A stretch of DNA of 64,000 nt from Bacillus sp. AFS006103 (GCA_002559145.1 NTXX01000006.1:86648-150647), one strand, 5' to 3'. Shown: positions 53,940-62,980, numbered from the stretch's first letter. Notes: generated by a model from the letters alone, not told the origin. A program made the numbers and translations.

Positions 53940-55067
53940 CTATATTTTCAATACACGGCATACATTTTCTACCGCAAAAGCTAAATTTTCTTCCCCGCAT
54001 TCAAGTGCTTCCTCTAATGTGGTCACTCCTTTTAAGATCCCAATAATGGCAGTAAATCCGTTGTCATACAAGGACTCGACTCCATTGCCAATTCGACCAG
54101 CAAACGCGACCACCGGAACAGAATATTTTTCAGCGATCGCAGCAACGCCATAAGGTGTTTTACCAAACAAAGTCTGACCATCAATGCTGCCTTCTCCTGT
54201 AAAAACGTAGTCTGCTCCCTTGACTTGCTCCTCGAGGCCGGTATACTCAATGACTAGATCAATTCCTTTTTTAAGCTGGGCATTTAAAAAGGCCAATAAC
54301 CCCGCACCAAGCCCGCCTGCGGCTCCAGCACCATCCAAATGGGCAATATCTTCACCTAATAGTTTTTTAATCACATCAGCAAAATGTGCTAAATTTTGGT
54401 CAAGAATTCTTACCATTTCCGGGGTTGCTCCTTTTTGGGGGCCAAAAATAGCTGAGGCGCCATTGTCGCCAATTAGTGGATTGGTGACATCACAAGCAAC
54501 ATCCATTTGTACGGTTTTAATCCGTTCATCTAATCCGCTCATGTCAATGGAATGTAGTCGATGTAACGTTCCACCGCCAAACGGCAGTTCATTTCCATCT
54601 TGATCCTTAAATGAAACTCCCAGTGCCTGCAGCATTCCTGCTCCGCCATCATTGGTGGCACTTCCGCCAATTCCAATCAGGAACCGCCTTACACCTTTGT
54701 CTAAAGCATGTTTGATTAATTGACCCGTTCCATAGGTTGTTGTCAGTAACGGGTTTCTTTCTTTTGGTTTGATTAATTCAAGACCACTTGCACTGGCCAT
54801 CTCAATCACAGCCGTTTGTCCTTCGCCCAAAAGGCCATATTCCGCAATTACTTTTTCTCCTAATGGACCAATGACTTCTGTCTTTATGATTTCTCCGTTC
54901 GTCATACTCACGAGAGAATCTACTGTTCCTTCTCCTCCGTCAGCCATGGGAACGATCACACATTCTGAATGAGGAAATACTGCCTTTATCCCTTTTTCCA
55001 TTGCAAGGGCAGCTTTCTTTGCCGTCATACTTTCCTTAAATGAATCGGGAGCTAGTACAAACTTCAT
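53940..55067 (-). CDS. glycerate kinase
   Basis: Phosphorylates D-glycerate, the last committed step of this cluster, feeding 2- or 3-phosphoglycerate into glycolysis. The 375-aa protein is a family 1 glycerate kinase (GlxK/GarK): PDSFKESMTAKKAALAMEKG at the start, IGGSATNDGGAGMLQALG near 130, CDVTNPLIGDNGASAIFGPQ near 188, and TGEGSIDGQTLFGKTP near 284. All are canonical. It follows gudD by 78 bp, with a weak hairpin between. Whether the product is the 2- or 3-phosphate cannot be told from the sequence. Confidence 0.92.
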   Translation of the reverse strand: MKFVLAPDSFKESMTAKKAALAMEKGIKAVFPHSECVIVPMADGGEGTVDSLVSMTNGEIIKTEVIGPLGEKVIAEYGLLGEGQTAVIEMASASGLELIKPKERNPLLTTTYGTGQLIKHALDKGVRRFLIGIGGSATNDGGAGMLQALGVSFKDQDGNELPFGGGTLHRLHSIDMSGLDERIKTVQMDVACDVTNPLIGDNGASAIFGPQKGATPEMVRILDQNLAHFADVIKKLLGEDIAHLDGAGAAGGLGAGLLAFLNAQLKKGIDLVIEYTGLEEQVKGADYVFTGEGSIDGQTLFGKTPYGVAAIAEKYSVPVVAFAGRIGNGVESLYDNGFTAIIGILKGVTTLEEALECGEENLAFAVENVCRVLKI

Positions 55068-55114
55068 AACAATCTGTCCTTTACGTTTTATAAGTTTTAT
55101 ATTTTTGAAAAGAG

Positions 55115-55139
55115 AAGGGTGACTATTTAAGCCACCCTT
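55115..55139 (-). terminator. weak terminator between gudD and glycerate kinase gene
   Basis: AAGGGTG-N11-CACCCTT stem followed on the minus strand by CTCTTTTC. The poor T-run suggests partial read-through. Confidence 0.55.
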
Positions 55140-55145
55140 AAATTT

Positions 55146-56498
55146 TTAACGAACAAGGCAAGGACGTTTGTTATCAAATTTCCAGCCAGGGATGTAGAAC
55201 TGCATACCGACTGAGTCGTCACGAGAGTTAAGTCCCATATTATTATATACTTCATGCGCCTTCAAGATTTGGTCCATATCTACTTCAACACCTAAACCAG
55301 GCTTATCTGGAATCGCTAAGTGCCCATCCACGATTTGGAATGTATCCTTTGTTAAACGCTCAATTCCTTCCTGCCAAATCCAGTGTGTATCGATTGCTGT
55401 AATTTCACCAGGGGCTGCCGCAGCAACATGAGTAAACATCGCAAGTGAGATATCAAAGTGGTTATTGGAGTGAGATCCCCAAGTTAGTCCCCAATCATTA
55501 CACATTTGTGCTACACGCACAGAACCTTGCATTGTCCAGAAGTGCGGGTCAGCAAGCGGGATATCAACTGATTGTAGTGAGATCGTGTGGCCCATTTGAC
55601 GCCAGTCCGTCGCGATCATATTCGTTGCGGTTGGAAGACCTGTTTGTCTCCTGAACTCAGCCATGACTTCACGTCCTGAGTAGCCATTTTCTGCACCGCA
55701 TGGATCCTCTGCATAGGTTAGAATGCCATGCATATCCTTACAAAGATCAACCGCTTCTTTTAATGACCAAGCACCATTTGGATCAAGGGTGATTCTAGCA
55801 TCAGGGAATCTTTCTTTTAGTGCTTTAATCGCTTTGATTTCTTCTTTCCCTTCTAAAACGCCGCCTTTTAGCTTAAAGTCCTTAAAGCCATAAAGCTCTT
55901 GGGATGCCTCCGCTAGACGTACAACTGCTTCTGGAGTTAACGCTTCTTCATGGCGGATTCGGTACCATTCCACTTCAGAATCCGGATTGCCGTAATAGGG
56001 TAAATCCGTCCGATTACGGTCGCCAATATAGAACAAGTATCCAAGTGTTTTTACTTTATCACGCTGCTGGCCTTCACCTAGAAGAGCGGCAACAGGAACA
56101 TTTAAATGCTTTCCTAATAGATCAAGCAGGGCAGCCTCAATCGCAGTAACGGCGTGAATCGTGATTCGTAAGTCAAATGTTTGTAGACCGCGGCCAGCTG
56201 AATCACGACCAACAAATTCTTTTCTTACTTCATTTAAGATATTGTTATAGTTACCGATTGATGAGCCGACTACAATGGCTCTTGCATCTTCAAGCGTTTT
56301 ACGGATGCTTTCGCCGCCTGGTACTTCACCAACACCGACATTACCATTGCTATCCTTTAAAATCACAATGTTTCTAGTAAAATAGGCACCGTGTGCGCCG
56401 CTAAGATTTAATAACATACTGTCACGGCCGGCAACAGGATATACTTCCATTTCTGTAACAACCGGAGTAGCATTTATCACTTTCTCAACTGTTTTCAT
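55146..56498 (-). CDS. gudD: glucarate dehydratase
   Basis: Removes water from D-glucarate to give 5-keto-4-deoxy-D-glucarate; 450 aa, the normal length. Enolase-superfamily residues are in place: the KxK base motif [13 protein letters not shown] near residue 205, metal ligands in [16 protein letters not shown] and TNMIATDW, and the second base in [18 protein letters not shown] near 336. The position in a cluster with GarR and glycerate kinase confirms the pathway. Idarate could be a second substrate, as in E. coli GudD. Confidence 0.94.
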   Translation of the reverse strand: MKTVEKVINATPVVTEMEVYPVAGRDSMLLNLSGAHGAYFTRNIVILKDSNGNVGVGEVPGGESIRKTLEDARAIVVGSSIGNYNNILNEVRKEFVGRDSAGRGLQTFDLRITIHAVTAIEAALLDLLGKHLNVPVAALLGEGQQRDKVKTLGYLFYIGDRNRTDLPYYGNPDSEVEWYRIRHEEALTPEAVVRLAEASQELYGFKDFKLKGGVLEGKEEIKAIKALKERFPDARITLDPNGAWSLKEAVDLCKDMHGILTYAEDPCGAENGYSGREVMAEFRRQTGLPTATNMIATDWRQMGHTISLQSVDIPLADPHFWTMQGSVRVAQMCNDWGLTWGSHSNNHFDISLAMFTHVAAAAPGEITAIDTHWIWQEGIERLTKDTFQIVDGHLAIPDKPGLGVEVDMDQILKAHEVYNNMGLNSRDDSVGMQFYIPGWKFDNKRPCLVR

Positions 56499-56531
56499 GG
56501 GGATATCTCCAATCCAAATGATTTAGTTTTT

Positions 56532-56591
56532 GGCTGTGTTAAACTTATCCGTTGATTGCAGCGAAAATCAACAAATAAATTTAACACAGCC
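56532..56591. repeat. nested inverted repeat, possible miniature Bacillus repeat
   Basis: Outer arms GGCTGTGTTAAA / TTTAACACAGCC and inner arms GTTGATT-GCAGCGAA-AATCAAC. The inner part looks like joined ends of a repeat seen in many Bacillus genomes (GTTGATTG ... GAGCGAAAATCAAC), from memory. It sits between garR and gudD, has no T-run on the minus strand, and so is not the operon terminator. Confidence 0.5.
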
Positions 56592-56596
56592 TCGTT

Positions 56597-56639
56597 TTTA
56601 AAAAGAGAGAACGCAGAATTCGTCCATGCCACGTTCTCT
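56597..56639 (-). terminator. terminator-like hairpin after garR
   Basis: AGAGAACG-N18-CGTTCTCT stem followed by a T-run on the minus strand, directly after the garR stop. Confidence 0.75.
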
Positions 56640-56660
56640 ATAGTATTTTTTTAATATGAA

Positions 56661-57548
56661 TTATCTTGAAATTTCTACATTCGCTAATTTTTCATAGTAT
56701 TTTAATAGACTGCTGTGGTCATCGAACTCATGACCATCCACCTTTAAGGCATACATCATTTCTAAAACAGCTGCAGTTAATGGAGCTGGAGCGCCAAACT
56801 CGTGGCTAGTTTCCATCGCATTTGTTAAGTCTTTAATGTGTAAATTGATACGGAAACCTGGGTTGAAGTTACGGTCTAACATCATTGGTGCTTTTGCATC
56901 TAGTACCGTACTTCCAGCTAGACCACCGCGGATGGCTTGATAGACAGCTTCTGGATTTACACCAGCTTTTTGAGCTAGTACAAATGCTTCAGAGACAGCT
57001 GCAATGTTTAAAGCAACGATGACTTGGTTTGCAAGCTTTGTTACGTTACCAGCACCAATTTCACCCACGTGGACAACCGATCCAGCCATGGCCGCCAAAA
57101 CCTCTTGCACTTCTTCAAAAACTTCTTTCTTACCGCCAACCATAACAGAAATCGTCCCATCAATTGCCTTTGGCTCGCCTCCGCTGACAGGAGCGTCTAA
57201 CATGTCCACGCCCTTTTCGATTAATGCCCGATAGACTTCTTGAGAAGCAGCCGGTGCGATGGAACTCATGTCAATATAGATTAATCCTTCACGTGCACCT
57301 TCGATTAGTCCGTTTTCTCCTAAAGCAACAGCTTTTACGTTTGGAGAGTTTGGAAGCATAGTAATCACGATATCTGCTTTTTCAGCAATTGCTTTTGGAG
57401 TTGTTGCTACTTCTGCACCTAATTGTTCAAGTTCGTTTACAGCCTCTTTATTAAAGTCACTAACGATTAACTGGTAACCAGCTTTGATCAAGTTTTTGCT
57501 CATAGGCTTACCCATAATTCCTAGTCCAATAAATCCAATTTTCTTCAT
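56661..57548 (-). CDS. garR: 2-hydroxy-3-oxopropionate (tartronate semialdehyde) reductase
   Basis: Reduces tartronate semialdehyde to D-glycerate with NAD(P)H; 295 aa, normal length. Motifs of the beta-hydroxyacid dehydrogenase family: cofactor loop IGFIGLGIMGKPMSKNLIKA, substrate-binding DAPVSGGEPKAIDGTISVMV near 118, and the catalytic Lys in GAGNVTKLANQVIVALNIAA near 168. It lies between the transporter and dehydratase genes. The GarR assignment rests on motifs and on the glycerate kinase partner. Confidence 0.92.
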   Translation of the reverse strand: MKKIGFIGLGIMGKPMSKNLIKAGYQLIVSDFNKEAVNELEQLGAEVATTPKAIAEKADIVITMLPNSPNVKAVALGENGLIEGAREGLIYIDMSSIAPAASQEVYRALIEKGVDMLDAPVSGGEPKAIDGTISVMVGGKKEVFEEVQEVLAAMAGSVVHVGEIGAGNVTKLANQVIVALNIAAVSEAFVLAQKAGVNPEAVYQAIRGGLAGSTVLDAKAPMMLDRNFNPGFRINLHIKDLTNAMETSHEFGAPAPLTAAVLEMMYALKVDGHEFDDHSSLLKYYEKLANVEISR

Positions 57549-57620
57549 TTCTACTTCACTCCTACAAATTTTTTTATTAAAAGAGGTACAAGTTTGTACT
57601 TCTTATTTAGAAATTTTAAA

Positions 57621-57674
57621 ACCAGGCAGCAAACCCCATCTAAATGGGCGGGGGGATTGATCATTTACTGCCCG
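57621..57674 (-). terminator. hairpin after GntP-family gene
   Basis: CCAGGCAGCAAA paired with TTTACTGCCCGG (two mismatches) with an inner CCCC...GGGG stem; a T-rich tail on the minus strand. It could give graded expression between the transporter and garR. Confidence 0.6.
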
Positions 57675-57694
57675 GTTGACTCAAAAGAAAGTAA

Positions 57695-59020
57695 TTATCC
57701 AATCACCATATTAAGAAGTAAGACACCAATCAAACCAATGATGGCAAGTGCAGTTGTATAAGTTGTTCTTATTTTTATTGCTTCAGGGACGGATAAATTA
57801 AGGTATTCCTTAAACATCCAGAAGCCTGGGTCAGTTACGTGGGAGAAAGCAATACTTCCGCATGTAACGGCAAGTGTCATTAATTCCATGCTAATTCCTG
57901 AAGCTTGTGCAATAGGAAGTACTACTCCAGAAGCAGTCATAACGGCAACTGTTGCTGAACCAAGAGCAATACGTAAGAGAGCAGCAATGATCCAAGCAAG
58001 CACGATTGGAGACATGTTCCAACCACCTGTGATATCTTTGATATAATCGGCAATCCCACCATCAACAAGTACTTGCTTAAATGCACCGCCTGCGCCAATA
58101 ACCAAAATGATCATTGCCATTGGCTTAACTGCATTGGAACAAGACTGCATAACATCTTTTAATGGACGACCGATTTTTGGTCCAAGCAGCCACATTGAGA
58201 TTAAGAGAGCGATTAATAGTGCCATTTCTGATGAACCGAAGAAATCCATCGCGTGCCTAAATCCGTTACCTTCTGGTAAAAATATAGTTGAGAAAGCATC
58301 AATTGCCATAAGGATTACTGGAATAAGAGCAACGAAAATACTTGATCCAAAGGATGGCATTTCTTCCTCTTTAAACGTTTTGTTTGTAATAATCCCTTCA
58401 GGGATGGCTGGATTAATTTTTTTAATAAATGGCAATCTAGTCCAGGTAAGTGCGATAAAAGTAGCCGCAGGTATTGCAATAATTAAACCGTATAAAAGAG
58501 TTAATCCCATGTCGGCATGGAAGACATCAGCAACTGCTGCTGGTCCAGGGTGTGGCGGAAGAAAACTATGACAGGTTGATAATCCAACTGACATTGGAAT
58601 AGCAACCCATAATAGATTTAATTTTGTTTGACGTGCAATAACAAATACTAGTGGAATTAATAAGACAAACGCTACTTCAAAGAACATTGTTATACCAAGA
58701 ACAAATGCAGCAATTAATATAGAAATTTGAATACGTTTAATTCCCATCTTGTCTACTAAACTAGTAGCAATACGTTGTGCGGCTCCCGCATCAGCCATAA
58801 CGGTTCCAAGCATAGCACCGATACCAACAATAAGGGCCGTGCCGCCCAGTTGGCCTCCAAGGCCATCACCAATGGTTTCCCAAATTTGATCCAATGGCAT
58901 TCCCACGAGGAGACCGACAAATATAGAAGTCAAGAGAAGGGCTATGAACCCGTTCATTTTTAGCGGAATCATTAAAACTAGTAAAAGGACAACTGCTAAG
59001 GCAACATACAATAATGGCAT
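57695..59020 (-). CDS. GntP family sugar-acid permease
   Basis: Proton-coupled transporter of 441 aa with about 12-14 helices. GntP-family motifs: GDGLGGQLGGTALIVGIGAM near 50, FLPPHPGPAAVADVFHADMG near 150, and VTCGSIAFSHVTDPGFWMFK near 387. The gene starts 25 bp after the DapA-family gene and precedes garR. The family takes up gluconate and related acids; the cluster makes glucarate (or galactarate/glycerate) the probable substrate. Confidence 0.9.
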   Translation of the reverse strand: MPLLYVALAVVLLLVLMIPLKMNGFIALLLTSIFVGLLVGMPLDQIWETIGDGLGGQLGGTALIVGIGAMLGTVMADAGAAQRIATSLVDKMGIKRIQISILIAAFVLGITMFFEVAFVLLIPLVFVIARQTKLNLLWVAIPMSVGLSTCHSFLPPHPGPAAVADVFHADMGLTLLYGLIIAIPAATFIALTWTRLPFIKKINPAIPEGIITNKTFKEEEMPSFGSSIFVALIPVILMAIDAFSTIFLPEGNGFRHAMDFFGSSEMALLIALLISMWLLGPKIGRPLKDVMQSCSNAVKPMAMIILVIGAGGAFKQVLVDGGIADYIKDITGGWNMSPIVLAWIIAALLRIALGSATVAVMTASGVVLPIAQASGISMELMTLAVTCGSIAFSHVTDPGFWMFKEYLNLSVPEAIKIRTTYTTALAIIGLIGVLLLNMVIG

Positions 59021-59045
59021 GTTATTTCTTCCTTCCCTTAGGAAA

Positions 59046-59942
59046 TTAATAAATTTGGTAGAGTTCTAAATCTTTTAAAACATTTTCTAAGATTGTCTTG
59101 CTTTCTGGATTCATCTCTGCTGCAGGCGCAAATGAATAACCCACATCAATTCCTACCATTCTTAAACCTTCTTTTAATACGACAGGGAATGTTGCTTTGT
59201 CCACGGCTAAGCGTAATGGAGCAAGTTTAAACTGCAATTCTAGGGATTTTTGATAGTCACCAGCCACAAATGTATTGTAAATATCTGCTACTAGTTTAGG
59301 AGCAATATTTCCCGTACTTGCAATCGCACCAGTGGCACCATGACATAAACCTGCATAAATAAGCGTGTCACGTCCGAGTAATACGGAAAAAGATTCACGA
59401 GGAGTTACTCGTAAGTACTCAGCTGTTTTCGTCATATCACCGCTCGAGTCTTTAATTCCAATAATGTTGTCAACCTTACTAAGTTCTTCACACGTCTTCA
59501 CATCAATTTTCACTTGGGTACGTGCTTCATTCCCATACAGTATAACGGGAAGGTTTGTTGACTTGGCAATGGCTTTAAAGTGCTCAGCTAACTCCGTTTG
59601 AGTTGGTGACATAAAGTATGGAGTAAGGACAGATAGTGCTGAAACACCGCCAATTTCTTCAACCATTTGAGCAGTTTGGATACAGTCTCTCGTCGTAATC
59701 TCACTGGCTCCACAATAAATGGGAACTCTGCCAGCTGTATGATCAACTGTGACTTCTACAACCCGGCGCTTTTGCTCTGGTGTTAACCCGTAAATTTCAC
59801 CACTGCTCCCTAGAATGAATAAACCATGAACACCGCCTGCAATTGTGTAATCAATTACTTTTCTTAAAGCATCTTCCATCAAGTTACCATTTCGATCTAA
59901 AGGTGTGACTAACGCGGGAATGACCCCTTTTGGCTTAAACAT
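59046..59942 (-). CDS. DapA-family aldolase/lyase, probable 5-keto-4-deoxyglucarate aldolase
   Basis: TIM-barrel Schiff-base enzyme, 298 aa. The catalytic Lys is in IIGIKDSSGDM near 163. The GSSGEIYGLT and LYGNEARTQV blocks correspond to the DapA carboxylate loop and Tyr region. It differs from B. subtilis KdgD, as remembered, at the LYQRDNA region, and is more like the YagE/YjhH aldolases. First gene of the cluster. Because the cluster has GarR and glycerate kinase but no GarL, this enzyme probably cleaves 5-keto-4-deoxyglucarate to pyruvate and tartronate semialdehyde. A KdgD-type dehydratase remains the alternative. Confidence 0.75.
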   Translation of the reverse strand: MFKPKGVIPALVTPLDRNGNLMEDALRKVIDYTIAGGVHGLFILGSSGEIYGLTPEQKRRVVEVTVDHTAGRVPIYCGASEITTRDCIQTAQMVEEIGGVSALSVLTPYFMSPTQTELAEHFKAIAKSTNLPVILYGNEARTQVKIDVKTCEELSKVDNIIGIKDSSGDMTKTAEYLRVTPRESFSVLLGRDTLIYAGLCHGATGAIASTGNIAPKLVADIYNTFVAGDYQKSLELQFKLAPLRLAVDKATFPVVLKEGLRMVGIDVGYSFAPAAEMNPESKTILENVLKDLELYQIY

Positions 59943-60009
59943 TGATTTAACTCCTCCTTGCTCTTCAATTTTAAAAAATTTCCTGAACCTCCACCAAGTT
60001 CTTCAAATT

Positions 60010-60201
60010 TGTGAACTGATTCACATAGTTTGCTTTTGAAAAAGATTATTATTTTGATTAGCACTATTTTTAACTTAGTAATCTAATAATAACCAATTGG
60101 TGTGAACACTAATGCGAAAGTTGTTACAAATAATAGACATGTGATAATGGAGTACATTTAAAGATTAATAGACATTATGTTTATTTGTGAATTTCTTCAC
60201 A
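60010..60201. promoter_or_regulatory. two CRP/FNR-type sites in the glucarate/cdaR intergenic region
   Basis: TGTGAA-CTGA-TTCACA at 60010-60025 and TGTGAA-TTTC-TTCACA at 60186-60201, each a perfect 6-bp inverted repeat with 4-bp spacer, i.e. TGTGA-N6-TCACA. This is the binding motif of B. subtilis Fnr and of ArcR-type regulators. A half site TGTGAAC is near 60102. The first site is 67 bp upstream of the operon start codon. Confidence 0.65.
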
Positions 60202-60209
60202 TGTCTATT
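60132..60209. promoter_or_regulatory. AATAGACATGTG repeats, candidate CdaR or GntR sites
   Basis: AATAGACATGTG at 60132-60143 and its exact inverse CACATGTCTATT at 60198-60209, with a shorter direct copy AATAGACAT at 60167-60175. The inverse copy overlaps the second CRP/FNR-type site. Repeats in a divergent promoter region next to cdaR suggest an operator set. Confidence 0.5.
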
Positions 60210-60382
60210 GTAAACGGCTTCGATGTAAATATCTTCATTCAGTTCGCTAAAGTATATCTATAATTTTTTAGGCAAATGAACAAGAGGATTATGGTTTTAT
60301 AAGAGTTTAAAATTGTCAAGATAGCTTATGTGACCGCTTTATTACAATAAATCAACTATATTTTAAACTTTATAACATTTCT

Positions 60383-60396
60383 AGTAACCGTTTACA
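60383..60396 (-). promoter_or_regulatory. cre-like site upstream of cdaR
   Basis: Minus-strand TGTAAACGGTTACT matches 13 of 14 positions of the CcpA cre consensus TGWNANCGNTNWCA. A TATAAT sequence follows at 60406-60411 on the plus strand. Catabolite control of cdaR would fit but is not shown. The remainder of the 576-bp gap is AT-rich. Confidence 0.45.
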
Positions 60397-60518
60397 TTTT
60401 TATTGTATAATTGTCTTACAAATAAATCAATCATTCAAATTACTAAGAAACCTTATTATTTTTTAGGCAAACTTACAAATCATTTAGAAAACCTATATTA
60501 CTAAAGGGGGAACGGCCA

Positions 60519-61562
60519 ATGAAAATAAATAGAGTACTCGCTCAGGAGATTGCGGATAAAGTAATGATGGTTATTCCTTATAATGTAAACATCATGGATG
60601 AAGTGGGGATGATTATTGGAAGTGGGAACGCCAATCGAATCGATACTTTTCATCAAGGGGCCATTTCAGCGGTTGAACTTGGAACGATTGTCTCCATTTA
60701 TGATTCAGAAGGTTCTTCAAAGCCAGGTGTAAATATCCCATTCCATTTCAAGCAGGAAATAATCGGGGTAATTGGAATTAGCGGGGAACCCACAATTGTT
60801 GGACCTTTTGCAGAGTTAGTCCGCGTTACGGCGGAATTATTAATTAACCAGGAATTTTTATTTAGAGAACGCAGAATACAAGAGCAAATGAAGGAAGAGT
60901 TTTTATATCAGTGGGTATTTCGACTAGATGAATATGATGCAGCTTTTATTAATAATGGGGAGGCTATTGGCATCAATCTTAAATTGGAGAGAAAGGCCAT
61001 TATCGTGAAAGGAGAAACGATAAAAGAACCCTATTTAAAAGAGCAGGAATTTACATTCAAACTGAATAAATCTAATATTTTATTCATTGTGCCAACTGAT
61101 AGTGATCTCTTAAAGCGATTAGAACCGATAATTACTCAGCAGAGTACCAAAATTGGAATCGGTGATAGCAGTACGCATGTAGCAAAATCAGTACACGAAG
61201 CAAAGCGAGCAATTGATATCGCAGAAAGACTAGGAATGCCATCCACTTACTGCTATTATCAGGAGCTAAAGTTTATTGATTATTTGACCAATAAAGATCA
61301 GTCCTTTAGCGAAATTAGTCATTTTTTTCAGGAGCTTGAGATTACCCCTAAAGGCCAAGAGCTTATTGACACACTTCTTTGCTATATAAAAAACAGTGGG
61401 GATATGAATGCCATTTCTAAGGAGCTTCATATCCATCGGAACAGTTTAGCTTATCGTTTACAGAGGATTGAAATTTTGACAAACAAAAATCCAAAAAAAT
61501 TCACAGATTTATTTCAACTCTATACTGGTTATGTTATTTATAAAATGCGGGATTCAGAGTAA
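60519..61562 (+). CDS. cdaR: CdaR family sugar diacid regulator
   Basis: Transcription factor of 347 aa, with an N-terminal sugar-diacid recognition domain (LAQEIADKVMMVIPYNVNIM ... GVNIPFHFKQEIIGVIGISG) and a C-terminal PucR-type helix-turn-helix (ISKELHIHRNSLAYRLQRIE near 300). E. coli CdaR activates the gar and gud operons in response to D-glucarate, D-galactarate and D-glycerate. The gene is divergent from the glucarate operon across 576 bp holding several candidate sites. Start behind AAAGGGGG. A second regulator (FadR type) sits at the far end of the cluster. Confidence 0.88.
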   Translation: MKINRVLAQEIADKVMMVIPYNVNIMDEVGMIIGSGNANRIDTFHQGAISAVELGTIVSIYDSEGSSKPGVNIPFHFKQEIIGVIGISGEPTIVGPFAELVRVTAELLINQEFLFRERRIQEQMKEEFLYQWVFRLDEYDAAFINNGEAIGINLKLERKAIIVKGETIKEPYLKEQEFTFKLNKSNILFIVPTDSDLLKRLEPIITQQSTKIGIGDSSTHVAKSVHEAKRAIDIAERLGMPSTYCYYQELKFIDYLTNKDQSFSEISHFFQELEITPKGQELIDTLLCYIKNSGDMNAISKELHIHRNSLAYRLQRIEILTNKNPKKFTDLFQLYTGYVIYKMRDSE

Positions 61563-61582
61563 AAGTTGTTTTTGAATAAAAA

Positions 61583-61612
61583 ATCAGCCTAAGTAGAGGC
61601 TGATTACTTTTG
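61583..61612 (+). terminator. terminator after cdaR
   Basis: AATCAGCCT-AAGTAG-AGGCTGATT stem followed by a T-rich stretch. Confidence 0.78.
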
Positions 61613-61626
61613 AATCTTTATTTCAA

Positions 61627-62049
61627 CTAATATATGAAATAATGACAATTCCAATAAGAGCAAAGATTAATAGATGGAGTCCATTCGCACGCAGTCCTGT
61701 TTGAACACCTGAAATTCCCGAAAAACGGCTGACCAATAAGTTCAAAGAACATAGTAACCAAATTATCGGTAATTTCAACTTCAACATCTTCCGGGGATGT
61801 TAAAGGCAAGGCACCTTCTAGTGGCCCGATGTTGTCTTTATTTCTTGGCAAAATGCTGCCATTCCCAATAAACGTGCAATAACCACTGAATTTTAGCCAT
61901 TCGCGAATCATATTTTGTTTTTTTACCAATTCATAAGCAGCATTTAATTTGATGAGATCAAACTTGGCAATAAACTCCTCCACTTCTTTTGGAAGCATTC
62001 TGCAGAGTATGCGCATAGCTTTTACCGCTTTACCTACAATAATACCCAC
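61627..62049 (-). pseudogene. fragment of an ABC-class ATPase gene (COG3044-like)
   Basis: The open frame reads 140 aa, but only about 110 look like protein from one family: the segment FIGNGSILPRNKDNIGPLEG followed by ALPLTSPEDVEVEI resembles the region just before the P-loop in large ABC-class ATPases (COG3044). No Walker A or later part follows. Near 61750 the same strand gives, in another frame, a hydrophobic C-terminal-like segment (GLRANGLHLLIFALIGIVII then a stop), which suggests a deletion or frameshift joining two remnants. The identification is from memory of the family motif. Confidence 0.55.
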
Positions 62050-62228
62050 CCAAAGGAGACCAAGAGTAATAACCTTATCTTAAAAAAGGTACCTCTCTGG
62101 TCTTTTTACACTGTATCCAAAATGTTATTATCAAAACCTCATTTACTTATGATAAGGTTCACCGTAACAACTTAAGTGGCGGTTTTAATACTATTTCCTC
62201 TTGTAATGACATAAATGTCCAGTATTGA

Positions 62229-62588
62229 TTATCTAAGATTTCCTCTATCTACTATCAAACATCCTTTTACGACTATTTTTTCTCTACATTTTCCTGCTAC
62301 TCTTATGTTATGCCCCGCTCGTTTGATAGTCAGAGTTACTAGATCCCCCACATAAACAGGGGCGATAAAGGTAAATTCATACTGACTCAAAAACTCTTGA
62401 GGTGTGAGAATTTCATTTGAAAGCACACTTAACACTCTGGCTACAGTTAACATCCCATGGGCAATTTTATTCATGAATCCTTGTTGTTCCGCCGCTTCTT
62501 TATCTAAATGAATGGGATTGCTATCACCTGAGATAACCGCATATTGTTCAACGTCCTTTTCCGTAATTTGATAGGTAATCGCATTCAT
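62229..62588 (-). CDS. MaoC-like dehydratase (second)
   Basis: Single hot-dog domain protein, 119 aa. The hydratase motif is visible: YAVISGDSNPIHLDKEAAEQ with the catalytic Asp and His, then GFMNKIAHGMLTVARVLS. This is typical of (R)-specific enoyl-CoA hydratases. Its ATG overlaps the stop of the preceding MaoC-type gene by four bases. The pair probably forms a two-chain hydratase, one chain carrying the catalytic residues. Acyl-CoA substrate unknown. Confidence 0.85.
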   Translation of the reverse strand: MNAITYQITEKDVEQYAVISGDSNPIHLDKEAAEQQGFMNKIAHGMLTVARVLSVLSNEILTPQEFLSQYEFTFIAPVYVGDLVTLTIKRAGHNIRVAGKCREKIVVKGCLIVDRGNLR

Positions 62589-62980
62589 GACAAACCACCC
62601 AAGGTCAAATCAGATATTCCTTCAAAGCAGAGTTTTCCATCCCTATTAAATAAAAATAGAGTTTGTTTCATAAAAGTAAGGTTGTGACGTTGGTATTGAT
62701 CTGTAACTTCTACTACCGCTCTGTAGATCTCTTCAATATACATTCTTTGATGCTGTATACATTTCTGTTTTCGATGAATAATAGGATGTTTGAGTTCCCA
62801 AGGGGTTTCAAGCCATTTATAAGCGATCATAGGCATTGTTGGAGGAAGAGGAATCGTTTCGAAACTGTAGTCTTTTGCTCTCTCCGAACTCTGATAGATA
62901 GGATTTCGATCACCTATCAATTGAACAAATTGTTGCACATCATCTTTATTAAAAATAATCTCATGTTCCTTCGTTTTCAT
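62585..62980 (-). CDS. MaoC-like / FAS1-type dehydratase N-terminal domain protein (first)
   Basis: Hot-dog domain protein, 131 aa, of the type found as the N-terminal half of two-domain hydratases: DDVQQFVQLIGDRNPIYQSS, with Tyr where active hydratases have His, then PLPPTMPMIAYKWLE. The C-terminal strands read IHRKQKCIQHQRMYIEEIYR. It lacks a complete catalytic pair, so it probably acts as the structural partner of the next gene product. Its start overlaps the thiolase stop by four bases. Confidence 0.78.
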   Translation of the reverse strand: MKTKEHEIIFNKDDVQQFVQLIGDRNPIYQSSERAKDYSFETIPLPPTMPMIAYKWLETPWELKHPIIHRKQKCIQHQRMYIEEIYRAVVEVTDQYQRHNLTFMKQTLFLFNRDGKLCFEGISDLTLGGLS

